Positions 14,438 through 20,699 of a stretch of DNA of 25,439 bases are shown here, one piece after another. The stretch is from positions 1 through 25,439 of the IMG/VR virus record IMGVR_UViG_3300009183_004141; one strand, 5' to 3'. Positions within the stretch are counted from its first letter, which is position 1, and each line of letters starts with the position of its first letter. Below the pieces are notes generated by a model. The model saw nothing but the letters and a program-made list of their open reading frames with translations. It had not been told where the DNA came from and did no database searches. This stretch comes from a virus. The position numbers and the translations under genes are program-made.

Positions 14438-14465
14438 CTGATGCTATAATACAGCATCAGTTTTT
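14438..14465 (+). terminator. Rho-independent terminator after bS21
   Basis: CTGATGCT (14438-14445) and AGCATCAG (14453-14460) form a perfect 8-bp stem with a 7-nt loop, followed directly by TTTTT (14461-14465). It lies 10 nt after the bS21 stop. A TATAAT string spans the end of the left arm and the loop but has no -35 partner. Confidence 0.8.
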
Positions 14466-14482
14466 AAGAAAGAAGTTGCAGT

Positions 14483-14707
14483 ATGGACATGGATCAATCA
14501 GCAGTATTTTTAGCTGGAAGCATTTTAACAGCATTAGGTTTTATTGTAGTAATAGCGGCCATTATTGCTGTTAATAATTTACTACATAAATTTTGGAAAC
14601 CAGTTCGGATTTTTACAGCGGATAGCTGGAATTTTAATCCGCCAGCAAGGTTTGCCCACGAAGATGAGTTAGCTCGAGTTGCACCGCACTTAGAAGAAAA
14701 GAAATGA
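14483..14707 (+). CDS. Small single-pass membrane protein
   Basis: The protein has 74 residues. One long hydrophobic helix (about 8-35, VFLAGSILTALGFIVVIAAI onward) is followed by KFWKPVRIF and a soluble tail with FNPPARFAHEDELARVAPHL. Similar short proteins with a KFWKPV segment after a helix occur in T4-like aquatic phages, without known function. The ribosome binding site is weak (AAGAAAG). It overlaps the next small gene by an ATGA junction. Confidence 0.6.
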   Translation: MDMDQSAVFLAGSILTALGFIVVIAAIIAVNNLLHKFWKPVRIFTADSWNFNPPARFAHEDELARVAPHLEEKK

Positions 14708-14829
14708 TAGCCTATTGGATAGTAGCAGGATTCTTTACTGCGTTTGGCTGGCATTACGGAGAAAAGTTTGTTGTAACATACATAGACAAACCAGAACCTA
14801 AAATAGAGCAAATAACCAACTCTAAATAA
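14704..14829 (+). CDS. 41-residue membrane peptide
   Basis: The ATG overlaps the preceding stop (ATGA), the usual sign of coupled translation. The N-terminal half is hydrophobic and aromatic (MIAYWIVAGFFTAFGWHYG) and the rest is soluble, ending KIEQITNSK. It probably works with the preceding membrane protein. No family is recognised. Confidence 0.5.
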   Translation: MIAYWIVAGFFTAFGWHYGEKFVVTYIDKPEPKIEQITNSK

Positions 14830-14853
14830 AAATTAGCCCGTTATGTTAAATAC

Positions 14854-15498
14854 ATGATGAAGGGCAAAATTGCATTATTTTTACACCAGCCCAAGTGCTC
14901 AGTCCAAAGTGGTAATGGAATTATGCGAGCACTTAGTCCACACTATTCTTTCAAAATTTTTACCCGCCATGAACTTGAGCGGGATTTTTTTGACGATGTT
15001 GATTTAATTTGTATTCCAGGTGGGTTTGGTGATGCTGCCAGTTTTGATTATCTACTAAGTGAGAATGGCAATCGTATAAAAGAATTTGTAAACAACGGCG
15101 GTGCATATTTAGGCATCTGTATGGGAGCATATTGGGCAGGACAATACTACTTAGACATACTAGAAGGTATCGATGCCGAACAATACATTACTCGCCCAAA
15201 TGCAGATACTCGCCGACCTCATGCTAAAAATTTAGATGTAACCTGGAATGGTAAGCAAGAACAAATGTATTTTTATGACGGTTGTTCTCTAGTTGGTAAC
15301 GGCAAATATAAAACTGTAGCAACTTACGCAAACGGAGACCCGATGGCTATTATTCAAAATCGCATAGGTCTTATAGGATGCCATCCAGAAAGCGAACAAC
15401 ATTGGTACGATGCATACAGCTGGATGCAGGGAAAATATCATCAAGGTAACCATTATTCGTTGCTTTTAGACTTTGTTAATACTATAATAGACAAATGA
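14854..15498 (+). CDS. Class I glutamine amidotransferase-like protein (BPL_N type)
   Basis: The 214-residue protein has a flavodoxin-like amidotransferase fold. IPGGFGDAASF lies near residue 54, the nucleophile elbow GAYLGICMGAYWAG contains C89, and GCHPESEQHW supplies H177 and E179. These form the Cys-His-Glu triad of class I amidotransferases. The closest named type is the biotin-protein-ligase N-terminal-like family (BPL_N), whose substrate is not established. It has no fused synthetase domain, so it may be a stand-alone hydrolase. There is no clear Shine-Dalgarno. The start could be ATG 14854 or 14857. The stop overlaps the next ATG (ATGA). Confidence 0.75.
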   Translation: MMKGKIALFLHQPKCSVQSGNGIMRALSPHYSFKIFTRHELERDFFDDVDLICIPGGFGDAASFDYLLSENGNRIKEFVNNGGAYLGICMGAYWAGQYYLDILEGIDAEQYITRPNADTRRPHAKNLDVTWNGKQEQMYFYDGCSLVGNGKYKTVATYANGDPMAIIQNRIGLIGCHPESEQHWYDAYSWMQGKYHQGNHYSLLLDFVNTIIDK

Positions 15499-15728
15499 GC
15501 AATTTAACAGATTATTTTAATCGCATTGGGTACAAATGCAAATATTTTATTGGGGATCGTGTAAGTGGTACATGGAATAAAATTCCATTTATGGGAACTG
15601 TCGGAAACGACAGCGCAGTTGATCGGGTATCAATCCATTTGGATTTACCAATCAAATATTCCGATAAAATACACAATATTATTTTTGTTACACACAAAGA
15701 TATCAAACTTCTAAAAGAAATCGAGTAA
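15495..15728 (+). CDS. Small conserved phage protein
   Basis: The 77-residue protein overlaps the amidotransferase stop by an ATGA junction. It is beta-rich: KYFIGDRVSGTWNKIPFMGTV then SIHLDLPIKYSD and IIFVTHKDIKLL. The GDRV-x-G-x-WNKIPFMGTV pattern is reminiscent of short proteins in T4-like cyanophages and suggests an SH3-like barrel. The function is unknown. Confidence 0.6.
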   Translation: MSNLTDYFNRIGYKCKYFIGDRVSGTWNKIPFMGTVGNDSAVDRVSIHLDLPIKYSDKIHNIIFVTHKDIKLLKEIE

Positions 15729-15738
15729 GCCGATTTAG

Positions 15739-15768
15739 ATGACAACAGCAAGGCATTTCTGCTATAAT
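15739..15768 (+). promoter_or_regulatory. Sigma70-like promoter for the exonuclease gene
   Basis: ATGACA at 15739-15744 and TATAAT at 15763-15768 have an 18-bp spacer. The expected start is near 15775, 22 nt before ATG 15797, with AAAGA upstream of the start. Confidence 0.6.
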
Positions 15769-15796
15769 ATTAGTTCATAATAAAGAAAGAGCTAAT

Positions 15797-16381
15797 ATGG
15801 CAAATACAGATGTAATGATTGACTTAGAAACATTGGCGACGTCTACTGATGCCGCTATTCTTACCATAGGCGCTGTAAAGTTTGATCCGTTTGGTAAAGA
15901 CATTAGTGATCCGGCAATGACTAGTTTTTATGTTCGTGTAGATCAAGACAGTTGTGACGAACTAGGGCTAGTTGTAAATGATGATACTGTTGCTTGGTGG
16001 TCTAATCAAAGTAAAGAAGCCCAGGACGAAGCATTTAGTGAGGATGGACGTATTCATATTCGTAGTGCGTTTGATCAGCTATATAAATTCTGTTGGGGAG
16101 CAAAACGTGTTTGGTCAAATGGCAGTGTGTTTGACATTATGATTTGTGAACACGTATTTAAAAAATTAGGCAAAGCTGTTCCTTGGCAGTTCTGGCAAAT
16201 CCGAGATGTGCGCACAGCATTTGACTTAGGTATTAATCCACAGCGTCCTCCAGTTACTGCTCACCATGCTTTACAAGATGCGTGGAATCAAGCAGTAGGT
16301 ATTCAAAATGTATACGGTGCATTACGCACCAGTACAACTAGCGATGGTAAGTATATTGCTCCGTTCAGCAACGAAAGGTAA
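15797..16381 (+). CDS. DEDDh 3'-5' exonuclease (T4 DexA-like)
   Basis: The 194-residue protein has the exonuclease motifs in order. MIDLETLAT supplies D9 and E11, WSNGSVFDIMICE supplies D113, and AHHALQDAWNQ supplies H156 and D161 (HxAxxD). The arrangement matches the single-stranded-DNA 3'-5' exonuclease DexA of T4 and its cyanophage relatives. Probable role: degradation of host DNA or RNA, or replication clean-up. It has its own promoter and is followed 3 nt later by a MazG-type gene. Confidence 0.88.
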   Translation: MANTDVMIDLETLATSTDAAILTIGAVKFDPFGKDISDPAMTSFYVRVDQDSCDELGLVVNDDTVAWWSNQSKEAQDEAFSEDGRIHIRSAFDQLYKFCWGAKRVWSNGSVFDIMICEHVFKKLGKAVPWQFWQIRDVRTAFDLGINPQRPPVTAHHALQDAWNQAVGIQNVYGALRTSTTSDGKYIAPFSNER

Positions 16382-16384
16382 ATC

Positions 16385-16669
16385 ATGAATAAAGATGTTA
16401 AAGAAGTAATGGATATTCTTCAAGAAGAATGTGCAGAAGTTATTCAAGCAGTAAGTAAAATTAGCCGCTTTGGCCTTGATAACTATAAACCAGGCAAACC
16501 TAAAACTAATAGGGAACACCTAGAAGAAGAGCTCGGTGATATGTTAGCTATGATTGACATCCTACAAAGCATGGATATTGTTAGTTATAGCAATATTGAA
16601 CGTGCTCAAGAAGCTAAAATTGAAAAACTAAAAAAATGGTCAAATATTCAGAATTTAGAGAATATCTGA
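16385..16669 (+). CDS. MazG-like nucleotide pyrophosphohydrolase
   Basis: The 94-residue all-helical protein has the metal-binding ExxE...ExxD pattern: E15 and E18 in LQEECAEVIQAVSKISRFG, then E49 and D52 in HLEEELGDMLAMIDIL. MazG-type enzymes cleave NTPs or dNTPs to NMP and PPi. Aquatic phage copies have been proposed to sanitise dNTP pools or alter (p)ppGpp, with the evidence favouring nucleotides. It matches single-domain phage MazG in length. AAAGG precedes ATG 16385. Confidence 0.85.
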   Translation: MNKDVKEVMDILQEECAEVIQAVSKISRFGLDNYKPGKPKTNREHLEEELGDMLAMIDILQSMDIVSYSNIERAQEAKIEKLKKWSNIQNLENI

Positions 16670-16677
16670 GATAAATA
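16670..16677 (+). promoter_or_regulatory. T4-type late promoter (GATAAATA) of dnaK
   Basis: Seven of eight matches to TATAAATA. The predicted start is near 16683, which is the first base of the dnaK leader hairpin. Confidence 0.55.
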
Positions 16678-16681
16678 AATT

Positions 16682-16728
16682 TGTAGGGCGCCGTAAGGGC
16701 TTTACATATTCTTGCTTAATTAAAGGAG
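16682..16728 (+). ncRNA. dnaK leader RNA element: bulged hairpin plus anti-Shine-Dalgarno
   Basis: GTAGGGCGCC (16683-16692) pairs with GGGCTTTAC (16697-16705) through seven pairs, a bulged G and two C-G pairs, closed by a GTAA tetraloop. TTCTT at 16709-16713 can pair with AAGGA at 16723-16727, part of the ribosome binding site. The same architecture with different bases stands before hsp20 (18648-18691). This suggests a cis-regulatory RNA, possibly heat-sensitive. Confidence 0.5.
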
Positions 16729-16734
16729 AAAAAT

Positions 16735-17967
16735 ATGAGCAAAATCATCGGTATCGACTTAGGTACAACAAATAGCTGTGTAGCAGTCCTAGAAAACGGA
16801 GTTGCTAAAGTAATTGAAAACAGCGAAGGTGCTAGAACAACACCATCAATCGTAGCTTACACTAAAGACGAGATTCTCGTTGGTGCCACAGCAAAACGAC
16901 AAGCAGTAACAAACCCAAAAAATACAATCTATGCTAGTAAGCGTTTGATCGGACGTAAGTTTGATGAGGCCGCAGTACAAAAAGATATTGACTTGATGCC
17001 TTACACTATTATCAAAGCTGATAACGGTGATGCGTGGATTGAAGCAAATGGCGAAAAATTGGCGCCGCCGCAGATTTCAGCAGAAGTTCTTCGCAAGATG
17101 AAGAAGACCGCAGAGGACTATTTGGGCCACGAAGTTACCCAAGCAGTTATCACCGTGCCTGCGTACTTCAACGACAGCCAACGTCAAGCTACTAAGGATG
17201 CAGGTAAGATTGCAGGCCTAGAAGTTCTACGCATCATCAACGAGCCAACTGCGGCGGCCTTATCATATGGTGTTGATAAAGCAGAAAAGAAGGATCGTAA
17301 GATTGCAGTGTACGACTTGGGTGGTGGCACATTTGACGTAAGTATTATTGAAATTGCCAACATCGATGGCGACAAACAAATCGAAGTACTGTCAACAAAC
17401 GGCGACACCTTCTTGGGCGGCGAAGACTTTGACCAAGTGATTATGGACTACTTGGTAGATGAGTTCAAGAAAGAATCCGGTGTTGATCTTAAGAAAGACA
17501 TGTTAGCACTACAACGTTTGAAAGACTCTGCAGAAAAAGCCAAGATTGAATTGTCTAGTACACAAAGCACTAGTGTTAATTTGCCTTATATTACAGCAGA
17601 TGCAAGTGGCCCCAAGCACATGAACGTAACTATCAATCGTGCCAAGTTTGAGGCAATGGTTGAAACATTAATCCAACGTTCAATTGAGCCATGCCGTGTT
17701 GCTATGAAAGACGCAGGCGTTACAAATGCAGATATTGACGAAGTTATCTTAGTTGGTGGTCAAACACGTATGCCTAAGGTACAAGAAGCAGTTGAAAAGT
17801 TCTTTGGCAAGGCACCACGTAAAGATGTTAATCCAGATGAAGCAGTTGCCGCGGGAGCCGCTATTCAAGGTGCTGTGTTAGCAGGCGACAAGACAGATGT
17901 ACTATTGCTAGATGTTACTCCATTAACATTGGGTATTAAACAATGGGAGGTGTGTTTACCAAGTTGA
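16735..17967 (+). CDS. dnaK: DnaK (Hsp70) nucleotide-binding domain, N-terminal part of frame-split gene
   Basis: The 410-residue frame contains the whole ATPase domain: [15 protein letters not shown] (phosphate 1), [46 protein letters not shown] (phosphate 2) and [12 protein letters not shown] (adenosine). It continues to the interdomain linker [13 protein letters not shown]. After GIK the frame reads QWEVCLPS and stops, while the correct continuation (MGGVFTKL) is in the -1 frame. One extra A near 17938-17940 would restore IKTMGGV, as in E. coli IETMGGV. The sequence resembles betaproteobacterial DnaK (KADNGDAW). AAAGGAG ribosome binding site and late promoter are upstream. It is either a sequencing or assembly indel, or a DnaK split at its domain boundary. 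Confidence 0.9.
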   Translation: MSKIIGIDLGTTNSCVAVLENGVAKVIENSEGARTTPSIVAYTKDEILVGATAKRQAVTNPKNTIYASKRLIGRKFDEAAVQKDIDLMPYTIIKADNGDAWIEANGEKLAPPQISAEVLRKMKKTAEDYLGHEVTQAVITVPAYFNDSQRQATKDAGKIAGLEVLRIINEPTAAALSYGVDKAEKKDRKIAVYDLGGGTFDVSIIEIANIDGDKQIEVLSTNGDTFLGGEDFDQVIMDYLVDEFKKESGVDLKKDMLALQRLKDSAEKAKIELSSTQSTSVNLPYITADASGPKHMNVTINRAKFEAMVETLIQRSIEPCRVAMKDAGVTNADIDEVILVGGQTRMPKVQEAVEKFFGKAPRKDVNPDEAVAAGAAIQGAVLAGDKTDVLLLDVTPLTLGIKQWEVCLPS

Positions 17968-18635
17968 TTCAAAAGAATACAACTATACCAACCAAACACT
18001 CACAAGTGTTCTCAACAGCAGACGATAATCAACCAGCAGTTACTATCAAAGTAGCACAAGGTGAACGTGAGTTGTTTAAGTACAATAAGATTCTAGGTGA
18101 GTTTAACCTAGAAGGTATTGCACCTGCACCTCGCGGCACACCGCAAATTGAAGTTACACTTGATATTGATGCTAACGGTATCTTGAATGTAAGTGCCAAA
18201 GATAAAAATACTGGCAAAGAAAACAAGATTACTATCAAATCAGATAGTGGATTAAGTAAAGAAGATATTGAGCGTATGGTTCAAGAAGCTGAACAAAACG
18301 CAGAGTCAGATAAGAAAGCAAAAGAATTGATTGAAGCACGTAATGGTGCTGATGCGCAAGTTCATTCTCTAAAGAAAGATTATGACACTTACAAAGATCA
18401 ATTAACTGACGAAGAAAAGAATGCTATCGACACAGCCCTTCAAGGGGTTAACGATGCATCAAATGGTGAGGATGCTGAAACTATTCAAAAGTCAGTATCA
18501 ACACTATTTGAGTCTGCCGCTCCGTTGTTTACAAAGAAACAACAAGCAGAGCAGGCAAAGCAGGCCCAAGCTGAAACGGGTGAACAAACTGTAGATGCCA
18601 GCTTCACAGAAGTTGACCCTACAGACAAAAAGTAA
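17943..18635 (+). CDS. dnaK: DnaK (Hsp70) substrate-binding domain, C-terminal part of frame-split gene
   Basis: The 230-residue frame starts at the ATG of [21 protein letters not shown], overlapping the first part by 25 nt. It holds the beta-sandwich domain ([59 protein letters not shown]), the helical lid ([18 protein letters not shown]) and a Gln/Ala-rich tail. It ends [11 protein letters not shown], like the EEV-type tail of bacterial DnaK. No Shine-Dalgarno precedes its ATG, and upstream in this frame a TAA stands at 17937. There is no slippery heptamer at the junction, so ribosomal frameshifting is not a good explanation. The two parts together would give about 634 residues, normal for DnaK. 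Confidence 0.88.
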   Translation: MGGVFTKLIQKNTTIPTKHSQVFSTADDNQPAVTIKVAQGERELFKYNKILGEFNLEGIAPAPRGTPQIEVTLDIDANGILNVSAKDKNTGKENKITIKSDSGLSKEDIERMVQEAEQNAESDKKAKELIEARNGADAQVHSLKKDYDTYKDQLTDEEKNAIDTALQGVNDASNGEDAETIQKSVSTLFESAAPLFTKKQQAEQAKQAQAETGEQTVDASFTEVDPTDKK

Positions 18636-18641
18636 TATAAT
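18613..18641 (+). promoter_or_regulatory. Sigma70-type promoter for hsp20 inside the dnaK end
   Basis: TTGACC at 18613-18618 and TATAAT at 18636-18641 have a 17-bp spacer. The predicted start is near 18648, the first base of the hsp20 leader hairpin. This gives hsp20 transcription independent of dnaK. Confidence 0.7.
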
Positions 18642-18647
18642 ACAAAC

Positions 18648-18691
18648 GTAGGATGCCTTCGGGGTCCTACAACTGTTCTTGCTAATAAGGA
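18648..18691 (+). ncRNA. hsp20 leader RNA element: bulged hairpin plus anti-Shine-Dalgarno
   Basis: GTAGGATGCC (18648-18657) pairs with GGGTCCTAC (18662-18670): seven pairs, a bulged G and two C-G pairs, with a cTTCGg tetraloop. TTCTT at 18676-18680 can pair with AAGGA at 18687-18691. Several pairs differ from the dnaK leader in a compensating way (G-U to G-C, G-C to A-U, C-G to U-G), so the structure rather than the sequence is kept. Confidence 0.5.
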
Positions 18692-18700
18692 GATCATAAA

Positions 18701-19126
18701 ATGACACAATTAAGAACAATTGACACAGCCGCTCTAGCACAACTGAGCAAAGCACTAGTAGGTTTTGACCGCTATTTTACAGCACCACATCACCAAAATG
18801 GTAACTACCCTCCGCATAATATTGTAAAATATAGCGATGATAGTTATGCAATTGAGGTAGCAGTAGCAGGCTTTACCAAAGAAGAAGTTACTGTAGAAGT
18901 AGATCAAGACCAACTAACAATTCGTGGCATTAAAAATCGCCCAAATGTAGACGTTGGAGTTGAATATCTACACCGTGGATTGGCTGCTCGTGACTTTGAA
19001 CAAACATTTACTCTTGCTGAGTATATGGAAGTTCGTGGGGCTAAGGTACAGGACGGAATGTTACAAATTGACATTCAACGCCTTGTACCAGAAGCGTTAA
19101 AGCCACGTACGATAGAAGTTAAATAA
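18701..19126 (+). CDS. hsp20: Small heat shock protein Hsp20 (IbpA-like)
   Basis: The 141-residue alpha-crystallin domain protein resembles IbpA/IbpB. YPPHNIVKYSDDSYAIEVAV and AGFTKEEVTVEVDQDQLTIRG form the first strands, GLAARDFEQTFTLAEYMEV the central part, and the C-terminus has the anchoring IEV motif (PRTIEVK). Small Hsps hold unfolding proteins for refolding by DnaK, the adjacent gene. Hsp20 genes are common in T4-like cyanophages. AAGGAG ribosome binding site, partly maskable by the upstream UUCUU. Confidence 0.93.
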   Translation: MTQLRTIDTAALAQLSKALVGFDRYFTAPHHQNGNYPPHNIVKYSDDSYAIEVAVAGFTKEEVTVEVDQDQLTIRGIKNRPNVDVGVEYLHRGLAARDFEQTFTLAEYMEVRGAKVQDGMLQIDIQRLVPEALKPRTIEVK

Positions 19127-19132
19127 TCAACC

Positions 19133-19150
19133 GGGGGAGGAAACTCCCCC
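19133..19150 (+). other. Very stable RNA hairpin between hsp20 and clpS
   Basis: GGGGGAG (19133-19139) and CTCCCCC (19144-19150) form a perfect 7-bp GC-rich stem with a GAAA loop. No T tract follows, so termination is unlikely. It probably shields mRNA ends or sets relative expression of hsp20 and clpS. T4 carries comparable tetraloop hairpins between genes. Confidence 0.65.
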
Positions 19151-19168
19151 ACTTTGAAAGAGAACAAG

Positions 19169-19471
19169 ATGCCAAGTACAGATATCCAACTAGAAGAAAA
19201 GATTAAAATTAAAGCAACTGAACCAAGACGTTGGAAAGTAATCTTACTTAATGACGATACAACTCCTATTGAATTTGTAATTTCTTTACTGATAGAAATT
19301 TTTAAACATACTCAAGAAACAGCTAAAGATATAACAATCCAAGTTCACGAAACAGGATCGGGCATTGCTGGAGTATATAGTTTTGAAATAGCAGAAGTAA
19401 AAGCCGTTGAGTCAACACAATTAGCTCGAACAAACGGATATCCATTACAGATTAAACTGGAGGAAGAATGA
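19169..19471 (+). CDS. clpS: ClpS, N-end-rule adaptor of ClpAP
   Basis: The 100-residue protein matches ClpS throughout. RRWKVILLNDDTTPIEFV contains the N28/D29/D30 pocket for the substrate amino-terminus. H60 is in QVHETGSGIAGVYSFEIAE, the conserved strand that contacts the peptide and ClpA. The C-terminal helix-strand reads LARTNGYPLQIKLEEE. ClpS delivers proteins with destabilising N-terminal residues to ClpAP, so a phage copy could redirect host proteolysis. I use ATG 19169, since AAGAGA lies upstream; an in-frame TTG exists at 19154. The stop overlaps the heme oxygenase start (ATGA). Confidence 0.93.
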   Translation: MPSTDIQLEEKIKIKATEPRRWKVILLNDDTTPIEFVISLLIEIFKHTQETAKDITIQVHETGSGIAGVYSFEIAEVKAVESTQLARTNGYPLQIKLEEE

Positions 19472-20016
19472 GTCTAAAAGAACTAACACACGAAGCACAT
19501 AAAAATGCTGAAACACAGCCTTTTGTAAAAATTCTTTTTTCGGGTAAAATTAATCCCAAATTATACGCAACGTACTTAAAGAATCAACATCCTTGCTACG
19601 AAATTTTAGAAGTGTGTGCTATGCCGCATAGACTATTAGCCGGCGAAGATGCACGTAGAGCTCCTGCTATCCTAGCAGATTTTGTAGAATTATGGGATGA
19701 CAACGACGGCGAGGCACAGATTATGCCAGCCACTGAAGCATACATTAAATATATTTTATCAATTAAAGACAATCCTAAAAAGTTAATGGCACACATTTAT
19801 GTGCGTCATATGGGCGACCTTGCAGGTGGCCAGATGATTGCTAAACGTGTTCCAGGATCTGGAAAATATTATCAATTTAAAGACCCAGAAACACTTAAAG
19901 CAGATATTCGTAGTAAAATTGACGATTCCATGGCCGACGAAGCTAAAGTGTGCTTTAAGTTTGCAGAAGACATGTTTAAAGACATGATGGAAATAGTTGA
20001 GTTTAACGATGAGTAA
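19468..20016 (+). CDS. hemO: Heme oxygenase
   Basis: The 182-residue all-helical protein of the HO-1 type opens LKELTHEAHKNAETQPFVKI, with H11 the probable proximal heme ligand. The distal helix carries HIYVRHMGDLAGGQMIAKRV (GDLAGGQ, residues 116-122), the family signature. The enzyme opens heme to biliverdin IX-alpha, CO and Fe2+ using reduced ferredoxin. It overlaps clpS by 4 nt and the bilin reductase by 8 nt, so the two bilin genes are translationally coupled. Cyanophages carry ho1 with pebS; this window lacks photosynthesis genes. Confidence 0.92.
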   Translation: MSLKELTHEAHKNAETQPFVKILFSGKINPKLYATYLKNQHPCYEILEVCAMPHRLLAGEDARRAPAILADFVELWDDNDGEAQIMPATEAYIKYILSIKDNPKKLMAHIYVRHMGDLAGGQMIAKRVPGSGKYYQFKDPETLKADIRSKIDDSMADEAKVCFKFAEDMFKDMMEIVEFNDE

Positions 20017-20689
20017 TGTTTGGGAAACGCTAATTGACGTACAACAACTGTTAGAGGAACAATTTAATGCAACAGGCAATGAAATACATGAACCCGGAAT
20101 GGATCGTTTTAATCAGCCAGGTTGGGTTAACCGCGTGTGGACTAGCGATCGCTACCGCAGAGCGCATATTGACATCGTAGACGCTCGCAAAACAAAAGGC
20201 CTGTGGATGATGCATTGTTGTGTTTTCCCACATACTCATAATCCAGCTCCAATTTATGGATTTGATGTTATTGCAGGAAAGAATAAAATTACAGGATGTT
20301 TCCATGATTTTAGCCCTGCAGGTGATCTTGATCATCCGTTGATTGACTGGTTTGCAGAACAAGCACAACTACTACAATGGAATAAGACCCGAAAACTTCC
20401 TGATTGGGCAGAACGTATTTTTACTACTAGTATGATAGCCGCGGGTAACGTGCAAGACGAAGAAGAGCTAGATCAGATATTTGCCATTGCCAATCGTACA
20501 ATTAAGCATTACTTAAATGCAGTTGCCGAAACAAATAATACTGCCAGCAATACTACAGAAGCACAGAATTATTACGCTATTAATCAAAAGTGTAACCCCC
20601 ACACCCCGCGTGTTATGACTAGTTTAGGACTCAGCGAAGAAGATGTAAGCGTGTTTATCCAGGAATGCCTGTTCCCTGAGATCAAATAA
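20009..20689 (+). CDS. pcyX: Ferredoxin-dependent bilin reductase, PcyX-like
   Basis: The 226-residue protein has the core of ferredoxin-dependent bilin reductases. GLWMMHCCVFPHTHNPAPIYG includes H69, GFDVIAGKNKITGCFHDFSP includes D86 and D100, and KCNPHTPRVMTSLGL includes N196, near where PcyA has its catalytic Asn. H69 and D100 correspond to the catalytic His and Asp of PcyA. The text looks closer to PcyA/PcyX than to PebS. PcyX, described from uncultured ocean phages beside a heme oxygenase, makes phycoerythrobilin from biliverdin. The ATG 20009 lies inside the heme oxygenase gene. Assignment to PcyX rather than another reductase of the family is inference. Confidence 0.85.
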   Translation: MSNVWETLIDVQQLLEEQFNATGNEIHEPGMDRFNQPGWVNRVWTSDRYRRAHIDIVDARKTKGLWMMHCCVFPHTHNPAPIYGFDVIAGKNKITGCFHDFSPAGDLDHPLIDWFAEQAQLLQWNKTRKLPDWAERIFTTSMIAAGNVQDEEELDQIFAIANRTIKHYLNAVAETNNTASNTTEAQNYYAINQKCNPHTPRVMTSLGLSEEDVSVFIQECLFPEIK

Positions 20690-20692
20690 ATA
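20685..20692 (+). promoter_or_regulatory. Candidate T4-type late promoter (AATAAATA)
   Basis: Seven of eight matches to TATAAATA. The predicted start near 20698 is 2 nt before ATG 20700, so that message would be leaderless or nearly so. It overlaps the bilin reductase stop. Confidence 0.4.
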
Positions 20693-20699
20693 CATTACT

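Noticed and set aside
14445-14450. TATAAT promoter in the terminator of bS21
   Set aside because: No -35-like hexamer lies 16-18 bp upstream, and the string is explained by the terminator arm and loop.
14845-14852. Late promoter GTTAAATA for the amidotransferase gene
   Set aside because: The predicted start (about 14858) would fall after the first ATG at 14854 and inside the second. TCTAAATA at 14821-14828 is better placed but weak; neither was annotated.
17930-17945. Programmed frameshift as the cause of the dnaK split
   Set aside because: The junction GGTATTAAACAATGG has no X-XXY-YYZ heptamer; the tRNA on AAA could not re-pair with TAA in the -1 frame. A missing A is the more likely cause.
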